A stretch of DNA of 6,369 nt, from contig JAIPJV010000125.1 of the NCBI GenBank assembly GCA_021734005.1, positions 1 to 6,369 on the forward strand, given 5' to 3'. A program made the translations under genes and the position numbers. Each line of letters opens with the position of its first letter. The first letter of the stretch is position 1. The notes under the pieces were generated by a model. It ran no database searches. It was not told where the DNA came from and saw only the letters and a list, made by a program, of their open reading frames with translations. Source of the DNA: Fidelibacterota bacterium. GTDB lineage: Bacteria > Fidelibacterota > UBA2242 > JAFGTP01. Below are positions 1-5,735 of the stretch, one piece after another.

Positions 1-27
1 TAGGAGTCATGAATTAATCAGGTTAAA

Positions 28-63
28 AACAAAAAGTCCCGATGTTCGTCGGGACTTTTTGTT
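28..63. terminator. Bidirectional Rho-independent terminator
   Basis: A perfect 12-bp inverted repeat, AAAAAGTCCCGA (31-42) and TCGGGACTTTTT (49-60), flanks the 6-base loop TGTTCG. Three more A/T and C/G pairs extend it to 28-63. The GC core is followed by a T-run on both strands, so it can terminate in either direction. On the minus strand it lies about 65 bases past the stop of the Bax inhibitor-1 family gene and should end the comM operon. It may also end a plus-strand gene lying left of the window, but no such gene can be confirmed. Confidence 0.9.
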
Positions 64-127
64 ATTTTCAGATGATTAATCTGCAAATATATACAGTAAA
101 TATTAAAAATTTGTGTAATAAATCCTG

Positions 128-874
128 CTATCGTCGGCTATTCAATTTAACCAGCAAGCGCAAAATTTCCAGATAGAGCCAGACCAGAGTAACCAGCAGA
201 CCAAAGGAGGCATACCATTCCATATATTTTGGCGCACCCTGTTCAGCACCAGTTTCAATGAAATCAAAATCCAGAACAAGATTAAGAGCGGCAATGACAA
301 CAACAAAGAGACTGAAGCCAATCCCAAAAATTCCGTTACTGTGAATAAGTGGCATCTGAACTCCGAAAACTCCCAGAATCATGGATAGAAAATAGAATAT
401 CACAATTCCGCCTGTGGCAGAAACCACTCCCAGTTTAAAATTTTCAGTCGGCTTAATTATTCTGCTTTTGTAAAGAAAAAGCAGAGTCAGAAAAATTCCA
501 ACAGTCAAAGCAATGGCCTGGGTGACAATTCCATTGTAAGCGCTTTCATAAATTGCAGAAATTCCACCCAGCACAAATCCTTCACACAGAGCATAGACTG
601 GAGCAGAATATTTGGCAAGTTGCTTGTTGAAAATTGTAACAATGGCGGCGATCAACCCACCAATTAAGCCACCAATAATAAAAGGCGTCAAATTGACAGC
701 GCCCTGAGCTGAGAAAAATTTATTCCAGACAAAGCCAGCCGAGCCCAGCAAAATGAATAAAAGTAAAAAAGATTTATTGATTGTGCCATCCAAAGTCATG
801 GCACCAGCCTGATCTGTAACCCCTACATCCTGAAAAGTCTTCTTGTTTAAAGCCGGATTACCTGTTCTCATCAT
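128..874 (-). CDS. Bax inhibitor-1/YccA family integral membrane protein
   Basis: This 248-residue polytopic membrane protein belongs to the bacterial Bax inhibitor-1/YccA-like family (BaxI_1, Pfam PF12811 from memory). Seven hydrophobic segments are visible at about 34-51, 64-82, 92-110, 117-136, 147-170, 181-204 and 222-243. Family hallmarks are NPAL near the N-terminus, MTLDGTINKS (26-35), APVYALCEGFVLGGISA (91-107), and a C-terminal block with LDFDFIE (201-207) and EQGAPKYMEWYASFGLLVTL (211-230). Eukaryotic and YetJ-type relatives are calcium-leak channels. The role of this bacterial branch is not established, so no substrate is assigned. The acidic residues in LDFDFIE occupy the region where the family has its conserved aspartates. 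Two start codons are adjacent (872-874 and 869-871), and GAGGTG at 880-885 serves either. Only 11 bases separate it from the comM stop, so the two genes are probably one operon with coupled translation. The length is normal. Confidence 0.9.
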   Translation of the reverse strand: MMRTGNPALNKKTFQDVGVTDQAGAMTLDGTINKSFLLLFILLGSAGFVWNKFFSAQGAVNLTPFIIGGLIGGLIAAIVTIFNKQLAKYSAPVYALCEGFVLGGISAIYESAYNGIVTQAIALTVGIFLTLLFLYKSRIIKPTENFKLGVVSATGGIVIFYFLSMILGVFGVQMPLIHSNGIFGIGFSLFVVVIAALNLVLDFDFIETGAEQGAPKYMEWYASFGLLVTLVWLYLEILRLLVKLNSRR

Positions 875-879
875 AATTT

Positions 880-885
880 CACCTC
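880..885 (-). promoter_or_regulatory. Ribosome binding site of the BI-1 family gene
   Basis: GAGGTG (minus strand) begins directly after the comM stop codon (886-888) and is 5 bases from the first ATG or 8 bases from the second. Ribosomes finishing comM would stop over this site, which favours translational coupling. Confidence 0.7.
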
Positions 886-2436
886 TTAGTCATAAATCCA
901 CAATTGTCTATCTAAACTTCGATATTGTATAGCTTCACTTAAATGCTCATTCTTAATTTTTGTTTCCCCGGCCAGGTCTGCGATTGTGCGGGAAACTTTC
1001 AAAATTTTGTTATAGGCTCGAGCACTGAGGCCTAATTTTTCCAGAGCAGTGTTTAATAATTTAGAGCCGGAATCATCAATTTTGCAATACTTTTTTATTA
1101 ATCTGTTATCCATATGGGCGTTAGCATACAATCCTTTTTCATTTTGAAACCGCTTTTGCTGAATTTGGCGGGCCTTTTCAACTCTTGCTCTGATATATTT
1201 GGATTTTTCACCTGGTTTTTTGCTGGATAATTCTTTGAAATCGACAGCAGGAACTTCAATGTGAATGTCAATTCTATCCAGAAGAGGTCCACTAATTTTT
1301 GAAATATAACGCTGGATTTGTGAAGGAGTACAGCTACAATGATTATTAGGATCAGTTGCATATCCACAGGGGCAAGGGTTCATGGCCGCAATCAGCATAA
1401 ATGTAGCCGGATAACTGAGGGTTGATTTTGCCCGTGAAATTGTGACATCACCATCTTCAAGAGGCTGACGCATAACTTCCAGTACATTCTTTTTGAATTC
1501 CGGCAATTCATCAAGAAAGAGAACACCATTGTGACTGAGGCTAACTTCACCGGGTTTGGGAATTCGCCCGCCTCCTATCAATGCAGCATCAGAAATTGTA
1601 TGGTGGGGCGAACGAAAGGGGCGGGTGGCAATTATTCCGCGTTTGGAATTCAGATTACCGGAAACTGAGTGGATTTTGGTGGTTTCCAATGCTTCGTCAA
1701 GAGTCAAACGGGGGAGAATAGTGGGAATCCGACGGGCTAGCATTGTTTTTCCCGAACCGGGTGGCCCAATCATAAGAGCATTGTGGGCACCAGCTGCTGC
1801 TACCTCCATTGATCTTTTTACATTTTCCTGCCCTTTAACTTCAGCAAAATTCGATTTGTAAAGGGCATTCTGATTAAACAATTTTTTCTGATCAACTTTA
1901 ACAGGATTGGGATCTATCTCACTATTGAGGAATTTTACCGCTTCCTCCAGACCATTAACGGGAATAACATCAAGGCCTTCTACAACTGCGGCCTCACGAG
2001 CATTTTCCTGTGACAAAATAATTCCTTTTATATCGGAATTTTTTATAGAAATGGCAATTGAGATCACACCCTTCACCTTGCGACAGCGCCCGTCTAAAGA
2101 CAATTCCCCCAAAAGAACATAATCGGAAAGACGATCGCGATCAACATATCCAGCTGCTGCCAGAATTCCCACGGCAATCGGCAAGTCAAAAGCAGTTCCT
2201 TCTTTTTTAATATCGGCAGGAGCAAGATTGACAACAATTTTATTGCCCGGGTATTTGTAACCAGTATTGCGAATTGCGGTAAGGACACGCTCCTTGCTTT
2301 CTTTGACAGCGCCTTCCGGCAGACCCACAGTTACGTAGCGAGGTACTCTTCCCCGAGCCAGATTACACTCCACATCAACAACATAGGCATTGATTCCAAG
2401 AACAGATGCGCTTTTTACTTTGCTGAATTTTGCCAT
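886..2436 (-). CDS. comM: ComM/YifB family Mg-chelatase-like AAA+ ATPase
   Basis: This 516-residue AAA+ ATPase of the ComM/YifB (magnesium chelatase ChlI-like) family has the usual family length. The N-terminal Lon/ChlI-like domain covers about 20-165, including [15 protein letters not shown] (37-51) and the conserved [12 protein letters not shown] (83-94). The ATPase core has Walker A GPPGSGKT (224-231), RPFRSPHHT (272-280), Walker B VLFLDE (305-310) and GPLLDRIDI (383-391), which carries the arginine-finger region. Paired cysteines at NPCPCG (353-358) and CSC (367-369) resemble the small metal-binding insert of the family. The C-terminal helical domain contains [20 protein letters not shown] (469-488). 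In Vibrio, ComM is a hexameric helicase that promotes branch migration during natural transformation. In non-competent bacteria the role is unclear. No other competence gene is in the window. The start is supported by GGAGGG at 2441-2446, 4 bases from the ATG. It is the first gene of an operon with the downstream BI-1 family gene. Confidence 0.95.
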   Translation of the reverse strand: MAKFSKVKSASVLGINAYVVDVECNLARGRVPRYVTVGLPEGAVKESKERVLTAIRNTGYKYPGNKIVVNLAPADIKKEGTAFDLPIAVGILAAAGYVDRDRLSDYVLLGELSLDGRCRKVKGVISIAISIKNSDIKGIILSQENAREAAVVEGLDVIPVNGLEEAVKFLNSEIDPNPVKVDQKKLFNQNALYKSNFAEVKGQENVKRSMEVAAAGAHNALMIGPPGSGKTMLARRIPTILPRLTLDEALETTKIHSVSGNLNSKRGIIATRPFRSPHHTISDAALIGGGRIPKPGEVSLSHNGVLFLDELPEFKKNVLEVMRQPLEDGDVTISRAKSTLSYPATFMLIAAMNPCPCGYATDPNNHCSCTPSQIQRYISKISGPLLDRIDIHIEVPAVDFKELSSKKPGEKSKYIRARVEKARQIQQKRFQNEKGLYANAHMDNRLIKKYCKIDDSGSKLLNTALEKLGLSARAYNKILKVSRTIADLAGETKIKNEHLSEAIQYRSLDRQLWIYD

Positions 2437-2504
2437 CTTTCCCTCCAGATATTAAGCTCTATTTTATTGTTTTCAATTTATTTGAGCTGTTATTTATGCT
2501 GTGC

Positions 2505-2533
2505 ATTATCAGTAAATTTGACTGTCTGACCAA
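2505..2533 (-). promoter_or_regulatory. Probable sigma-A promoter for the comM operon
   Basis: On the minus strand, TTGGTC (2528-2533) and GATAAT (2505-2510) are separated by 17 bases. The -10 matches the consensus in 5 of 6 positions and the -35 in 3 of 6. Transcription would start near 2498, giving a leader of about 60 bases. It sits just after the probable terminator of the preceding minus-strand transcript, the expected order. Inferred from motif and position only. Confidence 0.4.
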
Positions 2534-2570
2534 ATAATCATTCAAAAATTACACCGTAAAAGTAAATATT

Positions 2571-2615
2571 GTCCAAAAATCTAATACTGCTAGACCCGGT
2601 TGGGGCCTAACAGTA
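2571..2615 (-). terminator. Probable terminator after the GrdB-like gene
   Basis: Read as minus-strand RNA, 2615-2603 and 2597-2585 form a continuous 13-bp stem around the loop CAACC, and TTAGATTTTT follows. Two of the 13 pairs are G-U wobbles. The same positions would be A-C mismatches in plus-strand RNA, so the structure favours minus-strand transcription. It lies about 125 bases past the stop at 2739. The T-tract is interrupted by AG and A, so termination may be incomplete. An alternative reading is a processing or protective stem. Confidence 0.55.
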
Positions 2616-2738
2616 AAGAATTAATATTTCTTTCTTAAACTATCCGTGCATAGTAAATCAAAAATTCCAGGAATTTACCTGATTAAAAAATTATAGTAAT
2701 TGCTTTCGAACTATCAGAACACAAATTTATATCGGCTA

Positions 2739-3518
2739 TTATTTAGCCGGTACTTTTCCCCACGACCAGACATAATTTAAACTCATGACCTGAGCCGGTC
2801 GTTTGGATTTTTCAAATAAGCGAAGTATATCCCGCAAAATTGCAGTGTTCAAAGTGATACTATTGGCAGGACCAAAAGGCCGGCCAAAAGGAAAGTTAAC
2901 ATAGGCGCAGCGGGGAGCAGGTTTTTGCAAAAGTTGCTCATAAAACATACTGATCATAGCAGTTGAAATAGAAGCGCCTTCAACCTGGTTGGAAATTTTC
3001 CAGGCAACTTCTCCTGTCTGGACTGAAGCGGGAATCACAATGGCTGCGTCAATTTCATTTTCTTCCAGGTCTTCTATCATTTTTTTAATACTTTTATCTA
3101 ATTCTTTTTCATCTTCATCATGACCGGAAAAACTATAGGCAGTTTTATGGACATAACCGATTACGCCCTCTTTTTGCAGTAAAACCAGATTTTTTACTGG
3201 AAAAACAACTTTGGGGTCTTTCTGAGCTTCAGTAGTATCCCAATCAAGTCCCAGAAAATTGATCTTTTCTTTGTCATATTCGGCATCTACCTCACGATAT
3301 TGATGGTCCTCTTTTTTGCCTTCTTCTGTAAACGGTTCCTGATCATCAGTATAGGCTCCTGCCACAGAAATAAAAGCAATCCGAGTTTCTTCCAGATCCT
3401 CTTTGAATGGTGTCCAGTGTTCTGGCTTAACCAGCCCTTTACTCCGGTAGGCCCGGGCCAGTTGTTCATAATAGAGTTGCTTTCCCTTTTTATAGAATGA
3501 AAAATCAGTTTTCTTCAT
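2739..3518 (-). CDS. Selenoprotein B (GrdB/PrdB) family protein lacking redox cysteines
   Basis: This 259-residue soluble protein resembles the short, stand-alone branch of the glycine/sarcosine/betaine/D-proline reductase selenoprotein B family. The order of family blocks is kept: WTPFKEDLEETRIAFISVAG (35-54), QEPF (60-63), DHQYREV (71-77), the diagnostic FPVKNLVLLQKEGVIG (106-121), YSFSGHD (128-134), DAAIVIP (157-163), and FPFGRPFGP (209-217) followed by a terminal helix to about 236. In relatives, the strand ending in P leads into a Cys/Sec-x-x-Cys redox motif. Here it reads ASVQTG (164-169), two or three residues are missing, and the only cysteine (Cys204) is elsewhere. No in-frame TGA occurs. 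Reductase activity by the usual thiol/selenol route therefore seems unlikely. It may be a degenerate or repurposed paralogue, and its function is unknown. The ATG at 3516-3518 has GGAG 3 bases upstream, a short spacing, and no other ATG is near. No clear terminator separates it from dnaA, so co-transcription is possible. Confidence 0.7.
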   Translation of the reverse strand: MKKTDFSFYKKGKQLYYEQLARAYRSKGLVKPEHWTPFKEDLEETRIAFISVAGAYTDDQEPFTEEGKKEDHQYREVDAEYDKEKINFLGLDWDTTEAQKDPKVVFPVKNLVLLQKEGVIGYVHKTAYSFSGHDEDEKELDKSIKKMIEDLEENEIDAAIVIPASVQTGEVAWKISNQVEGASISTAMISMFYEQLLQKPAPRCAYVNFPFGRPFGPANSITLNTAILRDILRLFEKSKRPAQVMSLNYVWSWGKVPAK

Positions 3519-3641
3519 AGTCTCCGCTCTTATTTTTTTAATTCAACCCGATAATTTAAGACTTAGATAAAATAAATTAAAATATATTTTCTGCAAATTA
3601 TTAAAGAACAAAGGCTTTAGTTCGATATTAATCATAACAGA
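3519..3641. other. AT-rich spacer between dnaA and the GrdB-like gene
   Basis: This 123-base, strongly AT-rich spacer has no convincing hairpin terminator for dnaA and no DnaA box matching TTATNCACA within one mismatch. Several weak minus-strand promoter combinations are possible, for example TTGCAG with TATTTT, but they are not distinguishable from AT-rich background. The site where many Firmicutes carry a second DnaA-box cluster (dnaA-dnaN) therefore looks empty here. Confidence 0.5.
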
Positions 3642-5060
3642 TCAAGTTCTTCCTCTTATTTCGGCCTCAATGCTATTTATTTTTGATCGAAAGTCCTCGG
3701 AATCACGAATCTGCTGATCAACTTTTTTGCAGGCGTGAACCACAGTAGAATGATCGCGGCCACCAAAGTAGAGGCCAATTTTTTTGAGAGAGAGTTCCGT
3801 CAATTTCCGGGAAAAATACATAGCTATCATTCGAGCCTCTGCCACTTCCTGTTTTCTGCTTTTGCTAACCAGAGTATCCAGGGAAATGTCATATTTACTG
3901 CCCAAAATTTCCTGAATATTATCAATGGAGACTGAAGCAGGAGCGACTTTGTCAGGATCCGAACCGGTTATATCACTGAGCATTCGGCGGGCCAGATCAA
4001 GATCAACGTCAACTTTGAGAAGTGAGGACTGAGCCATCAATCTTATTAGAGCACCTTCCAGTTCTCTGATATTTGATTTAATATTTTTGGCAATGTAGGT
4101 GATAACATCAAAAGGGATAGCCAGATTTTCGTCTTCTGCTTTCTCCTTGAGAATGGCAATTCGAGTTTCCAGGTCTGGCGGCTGTACATCAACAGTTAGA
4201 CCGGATTGAAAGCGGGACAACATCCGTTTTTGCATTCCCTTTAATTCCATCGGGTGTTTATCAGTTGTCAATACAACCTGATTTCCGTGCTGGTAGAGGG
4301 AGTTGAAAATATGGAAAAATTGTTCCTGGGTGGATTCTTTGCCTTCAAAAAATTGAATATCATCCAGCAGGAGCATATCAACGTCGCGATAATAATTGGA
4401 AAAATTTACACTCTTGTTTTTCTGAATAGCATTAATGAAATCCAGAGTAAAGGTATCGCTGGTAACATAAACGATTTTTTCTACCTGTTCTTCCTGTAAA
4501 ACCTCATTGCCGATGGCCTGAATCAGATGGGTTTTTCCCAACCCTGTGTCGCCGTAAATCACTAGAGGATTGAAAGAAGTTTTGCCAGGCGATTTGGCAA
4601 CCGCGATTGCTGAGGCTTTGGCAAATTGATTGCTTTTGCCCTCTACAAAGCGGTCAAAGGTATAATTTTTATTTATTTTTGTGCCTTTTTCAACAATGCG
4701 GCTTTTTTTCTTGCGGGGCTGGTTTTGAGAATCTTTTTTGGTTTCCGGTGCAATTTCTTCAACTGCGTTTTTATCAACCGGATTATTTTTGACCTGTTCT
4801 TTAGCAGGCTTGGAGACATTGACTGTATAATGTACCTTTAATCCATTGCCAGTGACATTCTCAATTGCTCTGTTCAATATTTCTTTATAATGGCTTTCGA
4901 TCCAATCATAAAAAAATTGATTGGGAACCTGTAAAAATATTTCTTCATCAGATAAGGATAATATTTTAATAGGCTGAAACCAGGTTTCATAAGTCTGAGT
5001 TGGGACATTCTCTTTTAAAAAGCCAAGGCATTGGGACCAAACCTGCTTAGCTTCCGACAT
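3642..5060 (-). CDS. dnaA: Chromosomal replication initiator protein DnaA
   Basis: DnaA is the AAA+ initiator that binds DnaA boxes and opens the origin. This 472-residue copy has all four domains. Domain I is about 1-82 (VWSQCLGFLKENVPTQTYETW at 7-27 is typical). Domain II is a Lys/Glu-rich linker, about 83-130. Domain III has NYTFDRFVEGKSNQFAKASA (132-151), Walker A GDTGLGKTH (170-178), Walker B MLLLDDIQF (229-237), MLSRFQSGL (280-288) with the box VII arginine (Arg283), and sensor II NIRELEGAL (330-338). Domain IV ends in the DnaA-box reader GGRDHSTVVHACKKV (433-447). An Asp (D171) sits where many DnaA proteins have a second glycine, but the P-loop pattern is intact. The start is supported by GAGG at 5069-5072, 8 bases upstream. 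Three DnaA-box-like sequences lie in the predicted leader, consistent with autoregulation. The next gene downstream is not dnaN, which departs from the common Firmicutes order. Confidence 0.98.
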   Translation of the reverse strand: MSEAKQVWSQCLGFLKENVPTQTYETWFQPIKILSLSDEEIFLQVPNQFFYDWIESHYKEILNRAIENVTGNGLKVHYTVNVSKPAKEQVKNNPVDKNAVEEIAPETKKDSQNQPRKKKSRIVEKGTKINKNYTFDRFVEGKSNQFAKASAIAVAKSPGKTSFNPLVIYGDTGLGKTHLIQAIGNEVLQEEQVEKIVYVTSDTFTLDFINAIQKNKSVNFSNYYRDVDMLLLDDIQFFEGKESTQEQFFHIFNSLYQHGNQVVLTTDKHPMELKGMQKRMLSRFQSGLTVDVQPPDLETRIAILKEKAEDENLAIPFDVITYIAKNIKSNIRELEGALIRLMAQSSLLKVDVDLDLARRMLSDITGSDPDKVAPASVSIDNIQEILGSKYDISLDTLVSKSRKQEVAEARMIAMYFSRKLTELSLKKIGLYFGGRDHSTVVHACKKVDQQIRDSEDFRSKINSIEAEIRGRT

Positions 5061-5082
5061 TTTTATTTCCTCTCGATTTATT

Positions 5083-5091
5083 TTATCAACA
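5083..5091 (+). promoter_or_regulatory. DnaA box variant TTATCAACA
   Basis: It has one change from TTATCCACA. It lies in the predicted dnaA leader, about 20 bases upstream of the start codon. Confidence 0.55.
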
Positions 5092-5135
5092 GAGCTTCAG
5101 TAATATAACAAATTTCCAGCAATAAATCTAATTTG

Positions 5136-5144
5136 TTATCAACT
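5136..5144 (+). promoter_or_regulatory. Weak DnaA box TTATCAACT
   Basis: It has two changes from consensus, but its start is only 13 bases from that of the perfect box, in the same orientation, so cooperative binding is plausible. Confidence 0.4.
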
Positions 5145-5148
5145 TTAT

Positions 5149-5157
5149 TTATCCACA
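5149..5157 (+). promoter_or_regulatory. Perfect DnaA box TTATCCACA
   Basis: An exact match to the consensus high-affinity box. It begins about 14 bases downstream of the dnaA promoter -10, so bound DnaA could also block transcription of its own gene. Confidence 0.85.
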
Positions 5158-5170
5158 TCCATAAAACACT

Positions 5171-5201
5171 ATTATACAATTATTTAAAAAATAGTTGTTA
5201 A
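5171..5201 (-). promoter_or_regulatory. Probable dnaA promoter
   Basis: On the minus strand, TTAACA (5196-5201, 5 of 6 matches) and a perfect TATAAT (5171-5176) are separated by 19 bases, slightly longer than ideal. Transcription would start near 5164, giving a leader of about 105 bases that contains three DnaA-box-like sites. The -35 lies inside the palindrome TTGTTAACAA (5195-5204). Confidence 0.55.
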
Positions 5202-5215
5202 CAAAATATTTATAA

Positions 5216-5224
5216 TTATCAACA
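5216..5224 (+). promoter_or_regulatory. DnaA box variant TTATCAACA
   Basis: One change from consensus. It lies upstream of the dnaA -35, in the same orientation as the other boxes. Confidence 0.55.
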
Positions 5225-5258
5225 ATTAAAATAAGATCTCAACAGATTATATTGCTAC

Positions 5259-5267
5259 TTATCAACA
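5259..5267 (+). promoter_or_regulatory. DnaA box variant TTATCAACA
   Basis: One change from consensus. It is the rightmost box and directly borders the AT-rich candidate unwinding region (5281-5360). A much weaker ATCTCAACA lies at 5236-5244, between it and the previous box. Confidence 0.55.
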
Positions 5268-5280
5268 GGTTGTTAACATT

Positions 5281-5310
5281 TTGTGAGAGATTTTTAAGTT
5301 ATGTGTTAAT
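5281..5310 (+). promoter_or_regulatory. Possible rnpA promoter (extended -10 type)
   Basis: TTGTGA (5281-5286) and GTTAAT (5305-5310) are 18 bases apart, and TG precedes the -10 by one base. Transcription would start near 5317, leaving about 50 bases before the TTG start of rnpA. It competes with the alternative at 5326-5354. Both are weak matches in AT-rich DNA. Confidence 0.3.
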
Positions 5311-5325
5311 CAAATATTCATTTTA

Positions 5326-5354
5326 TTGATAAATAACAAATAATCGCATAAATT
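5326..5354 (+). promoter_or_regulatory. Alternative rnpA promoter
   Basis: TTGATA (5 of 6) and TAAATT (4 of 6) are separated by exactly 17 bases. The start point would be near 5361, so a TTG start at 5367 would be almost leaderless. That would favour a downstream start such as CTG at 5400. Confidence 0.3.
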
Positions 5355-5366
5355 ATCACCTGTTTA

Positions 5367-5735
5367 TTGCATAGGAAAGTAAGTAAAAAAGGAAGTCGTC
5401 TGAAAAAGACAATATCCAAAAAGGAGCGAAGTTTAAAATGGAAAGAGGCCAAATCAATAATAAGAACTGGCCATAAAGGATCCTATAAAAACATCCTGAT
5501 TGCTTTCCAAAAATCAGATCAATGGAGTTTTAGAATCAATTTAACAAAAAAGGTAAAGCCCGCCGTTACCAGAAACCATTATAAAAGAATAATTCGGGAA
5601 GTTTATAGAACATCAAAACCACTTATCAAGCAACCTTATAAAATTGTTTTTACCGTTTTAAACAACAAAGAAGATCTTGATTTTCATGAATTTAAAGAAA
5701 ATTATTTAGAATTATTTAGCAATGCGAATAATTAA
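5367..5735 (+). CDS. rnpA: Ribonuclease P protein component
   Basis: RnpA is the protein subunit of RNase P, which binds the catalytic RNA and pre-tRNA leaders. The frame gives 122 residues from TTG. The family core is LKWKEAKSIIRTGHKG (23-38) and SFRINLTKKVKPAVTRNHYKRIIREVYR (54-81), which corresponds to the SKKvg.AV.RNR.KR..RE.fR signature, then YKIVFTVL (91-98) and a C-terminal helix. The conserved RNR reads RNH here (His71). The start is uncertain. There is no in-frame ATG or GTG anywhere in the frame, and TTG at 5367 has no ribosome binding site. CTG at 5400 has AAAGGA 6 bases upstream and would give an ordinary-looking 111-residue protein beginning MKKTISKKERSL. Residues 5-26 look like an imperfect 11-residue duplication. 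The stop lies inside yidD (14-base overlap). The usual upstream neighbour rpmH is absent. Confidence 0.88.
   Translation: MHRKVSKKGSRLKKTISKKERSLKWKEAKSIIRTGHKGSYKNILIAFQKSDQWSFRINLTKKVKPAVTRNHYKRIIREVYRTSKPLIKQPYKIVFTVLNNKEDLDFHEFKENYLELFSNANN
5388..5402 (+). promoter_or_regulatory. Ribosome binding site pointing to an alternative CTG start of rnpA
   Basis: AAAGGA (5388-5393) lies 6 bases before CTG (5400-5402), in frame with rnpA. This is the only well-spaced binding site and start-like codon pair found for the gene. CTG initiation is rare, so this remains a proposal. A second purine-rich AAGGAG (5421-5426) precedes an ATG at 5438, but that ATG is out of frame. Confidence 0.35.

Larger units (their letters stand above)
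2437..2738. other. Gene-free stretch between the GrdB-like gene and comM
   Basis: These 302 AT-rich bases contain no credible coding sequence on either strand. From right to left (the direction of transcription) they hold about 120 bases of AT-rich trailer with a weak inverted repeat (2653-2678), a 13-bp hairpin with a T-rich tail (2571-2615), a probable promoter (2505-2533), and the comM leader with its ribosome binding site (2441-2446). Confidence 0.6.
5194..5278. repeat. Ten-base repeat GTTGTTAACA, two copies
   Basis: GTTGTTAACA occurs at 5194-5203 and 5269-5278, start to start 75 bases. The left copy is part of the perfect palindrome TTGTTAACAA (5195-5204). It overlaps the -35 of the dnaA promoter, while the right copy is 1 base past the last DnaA-box-like site. 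It could be a regulator site, or chance in an AT-rich region. Confidence 0.5.
5061..5366. other. Candidate origin of replication (oriC) in the dnaA-rnpA spacer
   Basis: This gene-free, very AT-rich 306-base stretch separates the divergent blocks. It contains one perfect DnaA box (5149-5157), three TTATCAACA/TTATCAACT variants with known-type single or double changes near it (5083, 5136, 5216), and another at 5259. All read 5'-3' on the plus strand. The boxes are followed on the right by about 80 bases with almost no G or C clusters (5281-5360), a candidate unwinding element. A second AT-rich block lies at 5161-5220. The repeated 10-mer GTTGTTAACA occurs at 5194 and 5269. Genes on both sides point outward, which fits bidirectional replication from here. 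I could not discern a DnaA-trio element with confidence. No rpmH gene is present in the stretch. Confidence 0.75.

Noticed and set aside
1..27. End of a plus-strand gene left of the window
   Set aside because: Stop codons TAG, TGA and TAA occur here, but too little sequence is present to support a coding end.
69..83. Small palindrome CAGAT-GATTA-ATCTG
   Set aside because: A five-base stem beside a much stronger terminator, with no supporting context.
1556..2122. Plus-strand open frames opposite comM
   Set aside because: They are antisense shadows of a gene with clear Walker motifs. They show no recognisable motif of their own and lack ribosome binding sites.
2653..2678. Inverted repeat GTAAAT/ATTTAC with inner AAATTC/GAATTT
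   Set aside because: It is short and AT-only in its pairing, with mutually exclusive foldings. It cannot be told from background in an AT-rich spacer.
2690..2718. Minus-strand TATAAT with TTCTGA 18 bases upstream as a comM promoter
   Set aside because: The -35 is poor and the start would lie ahead of the probable terminator at 2571-2615. The promoter at 2505-2533 fits better.
2739..3518. Possible selenocysteine (in-frame TGA) in the selenoprotein-B family gene
   Set aside because: The frame reads through without any TGA and the redox site is replaced by ASVQTG, so no selenocysteine is proposed.
4254..4841. Plus-strand open frames opposite dnaA, some with hydrophobic stretches
   Set aside because: They lie antisense to the conserved DnaA ATPase domain and linker. 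The Phe-rich composition comes from the complement of Lys/Glu-rich codons.
5353..5361. TTATCACCT as a further DnaA box
   Set aside because: Three differences from consensus, so not above expectation in AT-rich DNA.
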